A stretch of DNA of 30,005 nucleotides from an uncultured Eubacteriales bacterium (GCA_934481325.1 CAKSPL010000005.1:1-30005); one strand, 5' to 3'; positions 16,401 to 24,440 are shown, counted from the stretch's first letter. Numbers and translations: made by a program. Notes: generated from the letters alone by a model not told the origin.

Positions 16401-18276
16401 GGTCAATTTTGCCGACGGCGCGGAATTGGCAATCACCGAGGTCATCTGTAACCCGGACGGATGTGACATCTTGGAGGGCTTTGAAGTGGTCAACTGCTCC
16501 CGCCACTCGGTGGACCTGGCGGATTACACCTTCTGGTACAAAGGCGACGGCAAAAGCCCCCAGAACCTGGAGAACCTGACCTTCTCGTGGAATATGAATC
16601 ACCTGCGCGTGGCAGAGCAGGGCAAATATATCCTGCAGCCGGGCGAGGTGCGCTTTGTCTGGGTGGTTTTTGATGACGTCTACAAACACCTTTTGCAGTC
16701 CCAACCGGCGGTGGAATTCGTAAGTGCCGAAGGGCTTGCCAATGCCGACACGCTCTCGCTTTGGGCATCGCTCGGTTACACGGGGCTTGACGGCAACTCG
16801 GTCGGAAAAGCCATCTACCGCACCGACCGTGTGGCGGCGGCGTTCCGGAGTCTCACGGGCGGCGAAATCACGCAGGAGCAGGTCGTGCCGCTGGAAACCA
16901 CCGCGGCATCCTATCGGAGCGCGGGGGAGAAATTCGTGCGCAAGGACAACGCGGCGGGAACGCTGACGGGTCTGTACGGCAAATTCAATCTGGCAAATTC
17001 GCATTACACACGCCTGCTCATCACCTACACGGGCGAGCTGACCGCGGCAAACGCCTTCAGCTCGGCTTTGGTGGATAACCGATACGACGATGCCAAGGCA
17101 GGCTTTGACACCAATGCGGACGGCAGTATCAAGAGTCAGGGCGTGTTGCCCGGCTCCTTTGAAATGCTGCCGACCGTGGACGGGGAAACCGGACACGTCT
17201 CTTCGCTGGCAACCGCATTCCGCGCGTGGGGCAAGAACACCGGTATGACCGTAGGCACGCTGGCAAAAGCGCAGACGGATGCACTGCCGGGGCTTTCCTC
17301 GGTCACGGTGCGCTATCTGGCACCGGACGGCACCACCCTGCTGGAAAAGGAAACCCTGACCGCGGGGGACACGGTCACCCTCCCCGATGCCGGAAACAGT
17401 GAGGAAAACGGCATTTTCTGCGGTTGGCGCGACCTTGCCGACCCGGACGGCACCCTGTTTGCCCCCGGCACGGTTCGCACCGTGGAGGCGGACACCGCCT
17501 TCGTGCAGTTTTTCATCGGCTTCCGCACCGTTGCGGGTGCCTCGGTGCGCACCACCGAGGGCTCAACGGGGCTTCGCTTCCTCTCCACGGTCAATCGCGC
17601 GGAATACGAGGAGCTGATTCGCATCGCGGGGGCAGAAAACGTGACGCAAGGCACCTTCATCGTGCCGCAATTCTACGTGGAGAATGCGGGCGGCTTTGAT
17701 ATTGAAAGGTTTGCCAAGTACCTGGATATTCCCGCCAAGGCGTGGTATCGGGAAAGCGACACGGAATACACCCTTGCCGGCTCGGTTGCCAATATCTACG
17801 CAAATCACTACGATCTTGCCTATGCCGGTTGCGCCTACCTGAAAATCCGGTATACCGACGGCACGGTGCGCCTGCTTTACGCCGCCCTGCCCGAAAACGG
17901 CTCCCGCACGGTGGCGGGAGTTGCCTATACCGCCTATCACGACCGGGCGGATTCGGCAAGCGCGGCATATCCTTATTTTGTCGCCGCGGACGGGAACTAC
18001 TCCCGTTACACGGCAAAACAGCTGGCTGTGATGGAGGGCTTTATGCGGCTTCCGCTTTGCCTTTCCTACAACGGCACCGATTTTACGGTCATCTCCGGAA
18101 CCAAGGTGAACTTTACCTGGACTTATCTTGACAACACCGACACCGTGACCCTGACCCTGCCCGAGGGCGAGAAGTGGAGCATTGGCAGTCTTTTCGTGGA
18201 CGGCTTGGAGCGCAGCTTCCTCATAAACGGCAACAAACTGACCTTCTCATACAGTTTTTACACTGTCAGCTACTGA
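13498..18276 (+). CDS. Giant secreted multidomain EEP-family protein A (nuclease/phosphatase-like; chitobiase-C, lamin-tail, InlB-like domains)
   Basis: The 1592-aa product has a signal peptide (1-30) and an N-terminal region (35-305) that looks like a beta sandwich. An EEP/DNase I-like domain follows (about 316-892) with N323 in SVN, E366 in QER, H736 in NTH, D789/N791 in GDFN, D853/H854 in PIDH and D881/H882 in SDH, so the catalytic set looks intact. Residues about 440-715 interrupt the EEP fold and contain two copies of a YNGxSYxGVYYxR module. Then come a chitobiase/hexosaminidase C-terminal-like domain (910-972, YYTLDGSDP), a lamin-tail-like domain (976-1065), an InlB-like repeat (1268-1345), a conserved module (1346-1520) and a beta tail. 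There is no LPXTG or S-layer anchor. I prefer the ATG at 13498 over a TTG at 13492 because the paralogue at 18351 starts at the same MKKT. The ribosome binding site is weak. It should cleave phosphodiesters or phosphomonoesters outside the cell. Confidence 0.85.
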   Translation: MKKTIALILTLVLCIGAIPPFFTLGAGAAADTVAGELLYAQDFAKSTTTLTDFNSGSYASWKNLNNGTASVLRSENGVLKVAASTDLLLQILGGTAMDALAKSEDYTFSFDLTLTGGSATNYTGVQLNRVSDGNRIEVAVRLNGSGYVKAFSGGTSYSLEDDGLRATRSQILAGTYNPYPGHMLLSLANTSTSEYGGGKYTYTDSEGKTQVTRPTTLLTMLHNMDSDISDTYSATASPLKGKKLSYRIESIRGSGVIVWINGVVVSTTVKNKYYYDQLSAASGTAALFFSKGVSAEIDNLELRRGGSYSVTTDGNGIRVMSVNTLFSRSDNNYSMHWTVDENGKIRLQALLDVIAAENPDIIGFQERIYKRNNNGTTEEENDIVNALVSMGYGVIANKLHNGSVVKNPDNPNGIPSRYDAYNPQPIFYKTSKLIPIQDSGREDEYIKGGAGADEALDPQIAGGVEIYNQMFSLIPDVDKETECIVPVVLNNNYGTQEAQHLQWYKTTYGTDTYDFVKMNFIGANMGYSTIEWEMIEVREKSVDPTVITPAPIVNTATWLDITNITPDKVRFNGSKITYNGNSYDGVYYRRATLKPIAVRLVKSNPDSSNYFTYSTATNGGYGKAYYVNGYVAKTVTELHNKGSEADHTIYTPATLTHAQLLTGNYLNATGLTAAEYATISFASNGSATYNGVSYAGVYYVRNAAGSKICQNDSKALTWSVFRLRNGGQNILVMNTHAALVYGSADYRSDGTLSREDAKGWRVDNAKQAFRVMDRVFEAYGEIPVVFTGDFNMCNDDPMYSTISARFDDAARLAPNTVYWEYSHHDPSKVKSNSSTDYSSMGSGIYPLPNYPIDHIFVSPDDFTVTGYNVLNDTADELHLSDHCALIADLTLRGVTTPGCSHENGIYREEQTVTLTAGSTADTVYYTLDGSDPATSSTRAVYTAPLCISGDTQLRAIALRDGVYSGVRTVNFADGAELAITEVICNPDGCDILEGFEVVNCSRHSVDLADYTFWYKGDGKSPQNLENLTFSWNMNHLRVAEQGKYILQPGEVRFVWVVFDDVYKHLLQSQPAVEFVSAEGLANADTLSLWASLGYTGLDGNSVGKAIYRTDRVAAAFRSLTGGEITQEQVVPLETTAASYRSAGEKFVRKDNAAGTLTGLYGKFNLANSHYTRLLITYTGELTAANAFSSALVDNRYDDAKAGFDTNADGSIKSQGVLPGSFEMLPTVDGETGHVSSLATAFRAWGKNTGMTVGTLAKAQTDALPGLSSVTVRYLAPDGTTLLEKETLTAGDTVTLPDAGNSEENGIFCGWRDLADPDGTLFAPGTVRTVEADTAFVQFFIGFRTVAGASVRTTEGSTGLRFLSTVNRAEYEELIRIAGAENVTQGTFIVPQFYVENAGGFDIERFAKYLDIPAKAWYRESDTEYTLAGSVANIYANHYDLAYAGCAYLKIRYTDGTVRLLYAALPENGSRTVAGVAYTAYHDRADSASAAYPYFVAADGNYSRYTAKQLAVMEGFMRLPLCLSYNGTDFTVISGTKVNFTWTYLDNTDTVTLTLPEGEKWSIGSLFVDGLERSFLINGNKLTFSYSFYTVSY

Positions 18277-18350
18277 TCCCACCCGTGCGCCCGGCGCACA
18301 AAAAATCATCCCGCCGAGGGCGACGGGGAAAATCGGAAGGAGAACAAAAT

Positions 18351-21300
18351 ATGAAAAAAACAGTCGCGCTTCTCTTAACGCTGGTGATGTGCGTGAGTGC
18401 CGTGTTGCCCTGCTTTACGCTGGGCTCTGCGGCGGCAGGCACCCAGCCGGACAATACCACCGGCAAGGTGCTTTACTCACAGGATTTCGCCAAAAGCACC
18501 ACCACGCTGACGGATTTCAACTCCGGCAATTATGCAAGATGGTCCAAGATTTCCGGCACGGCAAGCGTGCTCAAATCCGAGAACGGCGTGCTGAAGGTCA
18601 CGGCAAGCACCGATCTTTTGTTGCAGATTCTCGGCGGCACCGCGATGAACACTCTTGCAAAAAACCAGGATTACACCCTCTCCTTTGATATGACCTTTAC
18701 CGCCGGCAGTGCCTTCAACTACGTGGGGGTACAGCTGGATCGGGCGGACGCAAGCAACCTGATTGAGGTTGCCGTGCGCCTGCGCGGGGACGGCTACGTG
18801 GTGGCAACCGCAGGCGGCACCTCCTATTCTCTGGAGGATGACGGCGTAAAAGCGTCCCTTAACGACGTGCTTGCCAAAACCTCCACAAAGGGTCACGTTC
18901 TGCACTCGCTGATCAAAAAAGACACGATCGGCGACGTTTACACCTACACCGATCAGAACGGCAAAGAGCAGAAAACCTACCCCACCACACTGCTGACCCT
19001 CCTGAACCGTACCGACAGCACCATCAACGCCTTCTATGACAGCACCGCCACCCCGCTCAAGGGCAAGAAGCTGAGCTACCGGATTGAGTCCATTCACGGC
19101 TCGGGTGTGATTGTGTCAATCAACGGCGTGGTGGTCAGCACCACCATCAAAAACGTTTATTATTACGACCAGCTGACTGCCAAATCCGGCACGGTGGCAC
19201 TCTTTTTCAAAAAAGGCGTTTCCGCCGAGATCGATAACCTGAAGCTGACCTCGGGCGGCGCGTATACCGTTACCACCAACTCGCTCGGCATCAAGGTAAT
19301 GAGCGTGAACACCCTGTTCTCCAACAGCGGCAACGACTATTCGATGCACTGGCTGGTGGATGAAAACGGCAAGCTCCGGATGCAGGCACTGTTGGACGTT
19401 ATCGCCGCAGAGGATCCCGATATCATCGGCATCCAGGAGCGGATGTATACCAAGCCCACCGGGAGCGGCTCCGAAAACGACATTGTGGAAGCCCTGATTG
19501 CGATGGGCTACGGTGTCATCAACAACAAGATGCGCAACAACTCCAACAACGAAAACCCCAACAACCCGAACGGCGTTGCCAGCCGGTACGATGCGTACAA
19601 CAATCAGCCGATCTTCTATAAAACCTCCAAATTCATTATGATGAACAACTCCTCCCGCGAAGATGAGTACATCAAGGGCGGCACCGGTGCCTCGGAATTG
19701 CTGGATGAGCAGATTGCCAACGGTCTTGAGGTTTACGAGGATATGTTTTATGACATCTCGCCTGTCTGTGATTACACCGAGAGCGCAATGCGCAACGTAC
19801 GGCTTCTCATCGGCGATCAGGTCAAGAGCATCGACACCACGAAATACAAAGCCGTTACCACCCACTACATCGGCAGAATCACCGGCTACGGCAACCCGCA
19901 GAAAACCGTGACCGAGCTGTTGCAGAAAACCGCCGACCCCACCGAAAACAAGCCCGTCACCGTAACCAACACCTCCGGGTGGCTGAACGTCAGCACCTTT
20001 AGCGACGCGGAAATGGCAAAGGTGACCTACAACGCCTCTACCAAAAAGGTGGTTTACAACGGCAAGAGCTACACCGGCGCGTACTATCGCCGCGGCACCA
20101 CGGTGCCGATTGCGGTTCTGCTGACCAATAACCCCGTCAAAGACAGCTTCGGCACCACCGTCACCTCCTCGTACGTGACCGACAGCGAGAAATACAAGGT
20201 GTTTTACAACGAAAACTACACGCTCGGTGAAATTTACTACCCGAACGGATATACCGATAAATACGTGGCGGAGGTACGCACCAAGGGTAACACCTGGGAT
20301 CACACGGATATGCACCCGGTTACGCTGACGCACGACCAGTTGATTTCCGGCAAATATCTGGATGCCACACTCCTGACCCAGGAGGAATACAACAGCATCG
20401 AGTTCAAAAAAGACGGCACCACCGGTGCCACCTACAAGGGCGTTTCCTATGACGGCGTTTACTACGTGCGCAACAGGAGCACCGCAACGAAAGGCAAGTC
20501 CGACTCCAAGGCGGTTTGCTGGGGCGTGCTCCGGATGCGGGAGAACGGACAGCAGATTCTGATGATGAACACTCACGCCGCCCTGGTTTACAGCGCGGCG
20601 GACTGGCGTTCCGACGGAGTGCTGACCTGGACGGACGCCGAGGAATGGCGGCTCGGCAATGCTAAGCAGATTCTTTCCGTCGTTAAAAAAGTGTACGCCA
20701 AATTCGGTGAAATGCCCACCATCATCACGGGTGACTTCAATATGGGCAACAACGACCCGATGTACATTCAACTGGCGGAAGTGTTTGATGACTCGGCACG
20801 CATGGCACCCGATACGTTGTATTGGGAGTACTCACACCACGAGCCGCTGCATGTCATCAAATATACCGGCACCAAAGACAAATACGGCAACCCGCAGGTG
20901 GATTACAGCGATATGACCGCCAAGATTTATCCCAATGCCGCCTACCCCATTGACCACATTTTCGTCTCGGCAGACGATTTTGAGGTCACCGGCTACAATG
21001 TGCTAAACGACACACCGGACGAGTTGCATATGACCGACCACTGCGCCCTGACGACACAGCTGACCATCAAGGGCGTGGCAACGCCCGGCTGCTCGCACGA
21101 CAACGGCATCTACCGCACCGAGCAAACGGTAACCCTTTCCAAAGCCAACACGGCGGATACGATTTATTACACGCTGGACGGCACCGACCCCGCCACCTCC
21201 GCCACGCGCAAAACCTACACCGGGGCAATCAAAATCTCCGGCGATACCCAATTGCGGGCAAAGGCGCACCGCGGCGGCGTGTACAGTGACGCACGCGTGG

Positions 21301-23177
21301 TCAATTTCGCACAGTGTGCGGAAATTGCCATTACCGAGGTCATCAGCAACCCCAAGGGCGCGGATATTCTGGAGGGGTTTGAAATCGTCAACGTCTCCAA
21401 GCACTCAGTAGACCTTGCGGACTACATTTTCTGGGCAATTGCCGATAAAAACAGCCCGGATAACCTCAACGACAAAAACGCCACGCTGAATTACAACACC
21501 CCGCACCTGCGCGTTCACGAAAAGGGCAGATACATTATGCAGCCCGGCGAGGTATTCTTTGTCTGGATACTGATGGCGGACTCCTACCAGCATAAGCTGA
21601 AATATCAGAACGGTGCCAGCGCGTACGTCGTGGATTTCGTCACCGAGGAGGGGTTGGCTTCCGCCAAAACCAGAACCCTGTGGAAAAACCTCGGCTACTC
21701 CCTGACCAAGGACTCCGCCGACGCCGTCGGCAAGGCGATTTACCGCACGGATCTCGTTTCCCAGGCTCTGCTCTATTACCTGGGCTGTAACATCGACAAA
21801 AGCCACATCGTCCCGCTGGACGGCATCACCGCCAACGGAATTTTCCCCGCCGACGGAAGCACAGGCTATACCCGCAAGGATCTGTCGTACAATCAGACCA
21901 CTGCGAGGTCGCTCGGCAGTGCCTTCAACCTCGGCAACTCGGTGTTCAGCCGCTATCTCATCACCTACGATACCGAGCAGGACCCGAAAAACGCCTTCTT
22001 CTCCGTCACGATGGACAACCGCCACGGTGCCGACATCGCAACGGACGAGAACGGCGCAGTGGTACTCAACGGCTTGAAGGAAGGCTCCTATACCATCACC
22101 TCCACGCTGAATACCACCACCGGCAAGCTCACCGCAGTGGCAACCGCCTATAACGCCTGGGCAGAAAAGGCACCCACCATCGGCAAGCTGACCGCGGCGC
22201 AGGAAGCTGCATTTGCGAAAATGCTTTCCAAGGTCACGCTCCGCTTTGCGGACGGCACCGAGCGCACGCTCCTGAGTGAAAACGGCGCGGCGGTCACGCT
22301 TCCCTCCGTGGCTTCCACCGCAACCGCGGCGTTCTGCGGCTGGAAAACCGGGGACGGCAGAAAGCTCTACCCGGCAGGAAAAGCCTACACCCCCTCGGGT
22401 GACGAAACGCTCACCGCCCTGATGCTGGACTTTGCCACGGTTGCCGGGGCATCCATCCGCACCACCACCGGCTCCACGGGGCTTCGCTTTACCACCAAGG
22501 TGGATAAGGAGGGCTATGCAGAGCTGAAAAAGCTGGTAGGCACGCCCGAGGTCGGCACCTTCATCGTGCCGCAGTTCTACGTGGATAACGCCGGCTCGTA
22601 TGACGTTTCCAAGTTTGCCAAGCACCTGGACATTCCCGCACGCGCGTGGTACGCCGAGGACGACGAGGATTACACGCTGGCAGGCTCGATTGCCAATATC
22701 TACGAGAAAAACTACAATCTTGCGTTTGCCGGATGCGGATATATGAAGTTCACTTACAGTGACGGCACCTCGGCACTGATTTACGCGGCACTGCCCCAAA
22801 ACAGCTCCCGCACGGTGGTAGAGGTTGCCCGCTCGGCATACAACGACCGGGTGGACACCGTCAACGCCGCCTACCCGTATCTGACTGCAGACGGCAATTA
22901 TTCCCGCTACACCGAAAAACAACTGGAGGTCATCCACAGCTTCTTCCTGGATCCGCTCTATATCCGTTATAACGGAACGGACTTTGTGGCAACCGGAGAA
23001 AGCACCGATGCCTTCACCTGGGAGTATGACGACAATGCCGACACCGTAACCCTGATCAAGTCGTCCGGTAACTGGCGCATTTCCGGGCTGTACCTGGACG
23101 GCGTGCAAATCACCAGCTATACCGTGAACGGTAATCGGGTAACCTTCTCCTACTCCTTCTATACTTCCAGATACTGA
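18351..23177 (+). CDS. Giant secreted multidomain EEP-family protein B, tandem paralogue of A
   Basis: The 1608-aa product repeats the architecture of the preceding gene end to end: signal peptide MKKTVALLLT..., N-terminal sandwich-like region, EEP domain with N320, E363, H742, D795/N797, D868/H869 and D896/H897, chitobiase-C-like domain (YYTLDGTDP near 940), lamin-tail-like domain (AITEVISNP near 993), InlB-like repeat (FCGWKTGDG near 1328), conserved C-terminal module (GLRFTTKVD) and beta tail ending FSYSFYTSRY. The start has a much better ribosome binding site (GGAAGGAG, 18335-18342) than copy A. Fifty-one consecutive bases near the start are identical to copy A (18478-18528 and 13616-13666), while the EEP insertion (about 440-530) has diverged strongly. 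Only 74 bp separate the genes, without a promoter or terminator. It arose by tandem duplication; different substrates are plausible. Confidence 0.85.
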   Translation: MKKTVALLLTLVMCVSAVLPCFTLGSAAAGTQPDNTTGKVLYSQDFAKSTTTLTDFNSGNYARWSKISGTASVLKSENGVLKVTASTDLLLQILGGTAMNTLAKNQDYTLSFDMTFTAGSAFNYVGVQLDRADASNLIEVAVRLRGDGYVVATAGGTSYSLEDDGVKASLNDVLAKTSTKGHVLHSLIKKDTIGDVYTYTDQNGKEQKTYPTTLLTLLNRTDSTINAFYDSTATPLKGKKLSYRIESIHGSGVIVSINGVVVSTTIKNVYYYDQLTAKSGTVALFFKKGVSAEIDNLKLTSGGAYTVTTNSLGIKVMSVNTLFSNSGNDYSMHWLVDENGKLRMQALLDVIAAEDPDIIGIQERMYTKPTGSGSENDIVEALIAMGYGVINNKMRNNSNNENPNNPNGVASRYDAYNNQPIFYKTSKFIMMNNSSREDEYIKGGTGASELLDEQIANGLEVYEDMFYDISPVCDYTESAMRNVRLLIGDQVKSIDTTKYKAVTTHYIGRITGYGNPQKTVTELLQKTADPTENKPVTVTNTSGWLNVSTFSDAEMAKVTYNASTKKVVYNGKSYTGAYYRRGTTVPIAVLLTNNPVKDSFGTTVTSSYVTDSEKYKVFYNENYTLGEIYYPNGYTDKYVAEVRTKGNTWDHTDMHPVTLTHDQLISGKYLDATLLTQEEYNSIEFKKDGTTGATYKGVSYDGVYYVRNRSTATKGKSDSKAVCWGVLRMRENGQQILMMNTHAALVYSAADWRSDGVLTWTDAEEWRLGNAKQILSVVKKVYAKFGEMPTIITGDFNMGNNDPMYIQLAEVFDDSARMAPDTLYWEYSHHEPLHVIKYTGTKDKYGNPQVDYSDMTAKIYPNAAYPIDHIFVSADDFEVTGYNVLNDTPDELHMTDHCALTTQLTIKGVATPGCSHDNGIYRTEQTVTLSKANTADTIYYTLDGTDPATSATRKTYTGAIKISGDTQLRAKAHRGGVYSDARVVNFAQCAEIAITEVISNPKGADILEGFEIVNVSKHSVDLADYIFWAIADKNSPDNLNDKNATLNYNTPHLRVHEKGRYIMQPGEVFFVWILMADSYQHKLKYQNGASAYVVDFVTEEGLASAKTRTLWKNLGYSLTKDSADAVGKAIYRTDLVSQALLYYLGCNIDKSHIVPLDGITANGIFPADGSTGYTRKDLSYNQTTARSLGSAFNLGNSVFSRYLITYDTEQDPKNAFFSVTMDNRHGADIATDENGAVVLNGLKEGSYTITSTLNTTTGKLTAVATAYNAWAEKAPTIGKLTAAQEAAFAKMLSKVTLRFADGTERTLLSENGAAVTLPSVASTATAAFCGWKTGDGRKLYPAGKAYTPSGDETLTALMLDFATVAGASIRTTTGSTGLRFTTKVDKEGYAELKKLVGTPEVGTFIVPQFYVDNAGSYDVSKFAKHLDIPARAWYAEDDEDYTLAGSIANIYEKNYNLAFAGCGYMKFTYSDGTSALIYAALPQNSSRTVVEVARSAYNDRVDTVNAAYPYLTADGNYSRYTEKQLEVIHSFFLDPLYIRYNGTDFVATGESTDAFTWEYDDNADTVTLIKSSGNWRISGLYLDGVQITSYTVNGNRVTFSYSFYTSRY

Positions 23178-23392
23178 TACCCCGACACCCGCGCCGCCTT
23201 GTCTCCTCCGCCCGCGGAAGACGCGGCAAGGGCGCGAGGAGCGCGGCGCGCAAGGACGCGAAGGGACGCAGTGGGGAAGCCTTTTGCAAAAGGCTCCCCA
23301 CACCCCCGCGAAAACCTTCAAACAAAAGGAAAGCTATCCCCGGGATATTTTTCTGTAAAGGAAACCCCGCCGGGGGGTGAAAAAGCAAAAAA
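23178..23392 (+). other. Intergenic region after the giant genes: GC-rich block and dispersed hairpin repeat
   Basis: No gene is visible. Bases 23178-23270 are very GC-rich with short purine-rich iterations (GCGCGAGGA, GCGCAAGGA, GCGAAGGGA). The dispersed repeat at 23271-23344 follows, then a short CCCC-GCC-GGGG hairpin (23365-23375), before the strong terminator. Confidence 0.5.
23271..23344 (+). repeat. Dispersed intergenic hairpin repeat, copy 1
   Basis: A large hairpin (GTGGGG 23271-23276 with CCCCAC 23296-23301, enclosing the palindrome AGCCTTTTGCAAAAGGCT) is followed by CACCCCCGCGAAAACCTT and CAAACAAAAGGA, ending CCCCGGG. The same layout and tail recur at 29889-29966 in the same orientation. 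It does not encode a protein and resembles the short hairpin repeats scattered through many clostridial genomes. Confidence 0.65.
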
Positions 23393-23424
23393 CCTTCCCG
23401 AACAAAGTTCGGGAAGGTTTTTTT
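23393..23424. terminator. Bidirectional intrinsic terminator
   Basis: CCTTCCCGAAC (23393-23403) pairs with GTTCGGGAAGG (23407-23417) around AAA; T7 follows on the plus strand and an A run precedes. It ends the giant-protein transcript and, from the other side, the tRNA-Gln transcript. Confidence 0.92.
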
Positions 23425-23499
23425 GGCTGCGGCACTAGGATTCGAACCTAGGTAATGACGGAGTCAGAGTCCGTTGCCTTACCGCTTGGCGATGCCGCA
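23424..23499 (-). tRNA. tRNA-Gln (anticodon CUG), CCA encoded
   Basis: The minus strand folds as a complete tRNA: acceptor TGCGGCA with TGCCGCA, D arm with AAGCGGTAAGGC, anticodon stem ACGGA/TCCGT around loop CTCTGAC (anticodon CTG), T arm CTAGG-TTCGAAT-CCTAG, discriminator G and encoded CCA. It reads CAG codons. It stands alone with its own promoter and terminator. Confidence 0.96.
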
Positions 23500-23527
23500 A
23501 AATAAATCGTTCGGATGAACACGGAAT

Positions 23528-23556
23528 ATTATAGCAGACCGTGTGGTTCTTGTCAA
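23528..23556 (-). promoter_or_regulatory. Consensus SigA promoter of tRNA-Gln
   Basis: On the minus strand TTGACA (23551-23556) and TATAAT (23528-23533) are exactly 17 nt apart, both perfect consensus, about 29 nt ahead of the tRNA. Confidence 0.9.
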
Positions 23557-23755
23557 CCCCTTTTCGGAATTTTTTTCTTCCTGTCATATTATTTCCGGTT
23601 TTTCCTGCCATATACGGCGGGGGAAACCGACAAAAAACGACAGAATCGGCGGGCGCACACATACTGTCGGAAAGGAACGGGCAGGCAGATTGCCCAATTC
23701 CTGCCGTTATACGGCGAAAGGAGCAACCACGGAGAAACGACCGTGTAACGGCAAA

Positions 23756-23797
23756 GGCAAAACCGCCCGCAGACTCCTGTCCGCGGGCGGTTTTGCC
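23756..23797 (-). terminator. Intrinsic terminator of the lipase-like gene
   Basis: GGCAAAACCGCCCGC (23756-23770) pairs perfectly with GCGGGCGGTTTTGCC (23783-23797) around a 12-nt loop; on the minus strand TTT follows. The roughly 200 bp between this and the tRNA promoter holds no convincing gene. Confidence 0.75.
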
Positions 23798-23819
23798 GCC
23801 TTTCCCGGAATATGCGGGG

Positions 23820-24440
23820 TTATTCCGACCCGCGCTCCAATTCTGTGAGAATGTTTTTCGGGCGATGGGCGTCCACGCGGCTGTATCTGCCCTTTTCGCC
23901 GATTTCCAGCAGCTCCCCGACGTGGGAAAACCCGAGGGCGGCGGGCGGCATATGGGTCACCAAGTCATCCAGATTGCGGATCACCGTAAAGCGTTCCCAC
24001 CGGCGCATCAGCCACGGAAAGCGCGGCCCCCAGAAAACACGCGGGCAGCCGAAGCCGTATCCCTCGATATGCTCCCGCAGATCCGGGCGGACGTCCCAAA
24101 TATACTCGTGGCACAGCACCGCCAGTGCCGCACCGTGCGAATATCCCACCGTTATAATGCGCCGCACCGCGGGGTCGGCAATCGCTTCTTCCAGGTAAGG
24201 CTCCACGGATCTCCACACCCGCACAAATCCGCGATGGGCAAACCACGGGGCGGATTCCCCGTGCCGGTAGGGGCGCGCGGGGAAATCCAGGTTGTTTTGC
24301 CAGTCGTCCCCTCCGTGGGAGCACTCCAAGTAAATATAAAGGGTCTGCCCCAGTCGCTCGGTAAAATAATCTCCGGAGTTTTCCACCCGGGTGTAAACCC
24401 CATTTACGCATTTGGAAAATAACCGGGCAAGTTTTTCCAT
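23820..24440 (-). CDS. Class 3 lipase-like alpha/beta hydrolase, cytoplasmic
   Basis: I start at the ATG at 24438-24440 (MEKLARL); the open frame continues upstream but without a better site. The 206-aa product has the class 3 lipase pattern: nucleophile elbow VGYSHGA with S101, the acid D158 or D159 in RNLDDLVTHMPP and the histidine H173 in GFSHVGELLEI, at the usual spacing. No signal peptide or membrane segment is present, so it acts inside the cell on an unknown ester, or on membrane lipid from the cytoplasmic face. The ribosome binding site (GGCGGTGG) is only moderate. It has no operon partner; the tandem repeat array lies upstream. Confidence 0.82.
   Translation of the reverse strand: MEKLARLFSKCVNGVYTRVENSGDYFTERLGQTLYIYLECSHGGDDWQNNLDFPARPYRHGESAPWFAHRGFVRVWRSVEPYLEEAIADPAVRRIITVGYSHGAALAVLCHEYIWDVRPDLREHIEGYGFGCPRVFWGPRFPWLMRRWERFTVIRNLDDLVTHMPPAALGFSHVGELLEIGEKGRYSRVDAHRPKNILTELERGSE

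Noticed and set aside
17400..18276. Sortase (LPXTG) or S-layer anchoring signal at the C-termini of the giant proteins
   Set aside because: Both end in a beta-rich FSYSFYT sequence with no LPXTG, hydrophobic tail or SLH repeats.
18286..18300. GTGCGC-CCG-GCGCAC hairpin between the giant genes as a terminator
   Set aside because: It is followed by A residues, not T, so it should not stop plus-strand transcription.
14914..23321. Minus-strand frames of 551-760 codons opposite the giant genes
   Set aside because: No start signals or domains; the plus-strand products have signal peptides, conserved motifs and a paralogue with preserved reading frame.
23541..24422. 293-codon plus-strand frame over the lipase-like gene
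   Set aside because: The minus strand carries a complete catalytic triad with correct spacing; the plus frame starts in a tRNA promoter region without a ribosome binding site.
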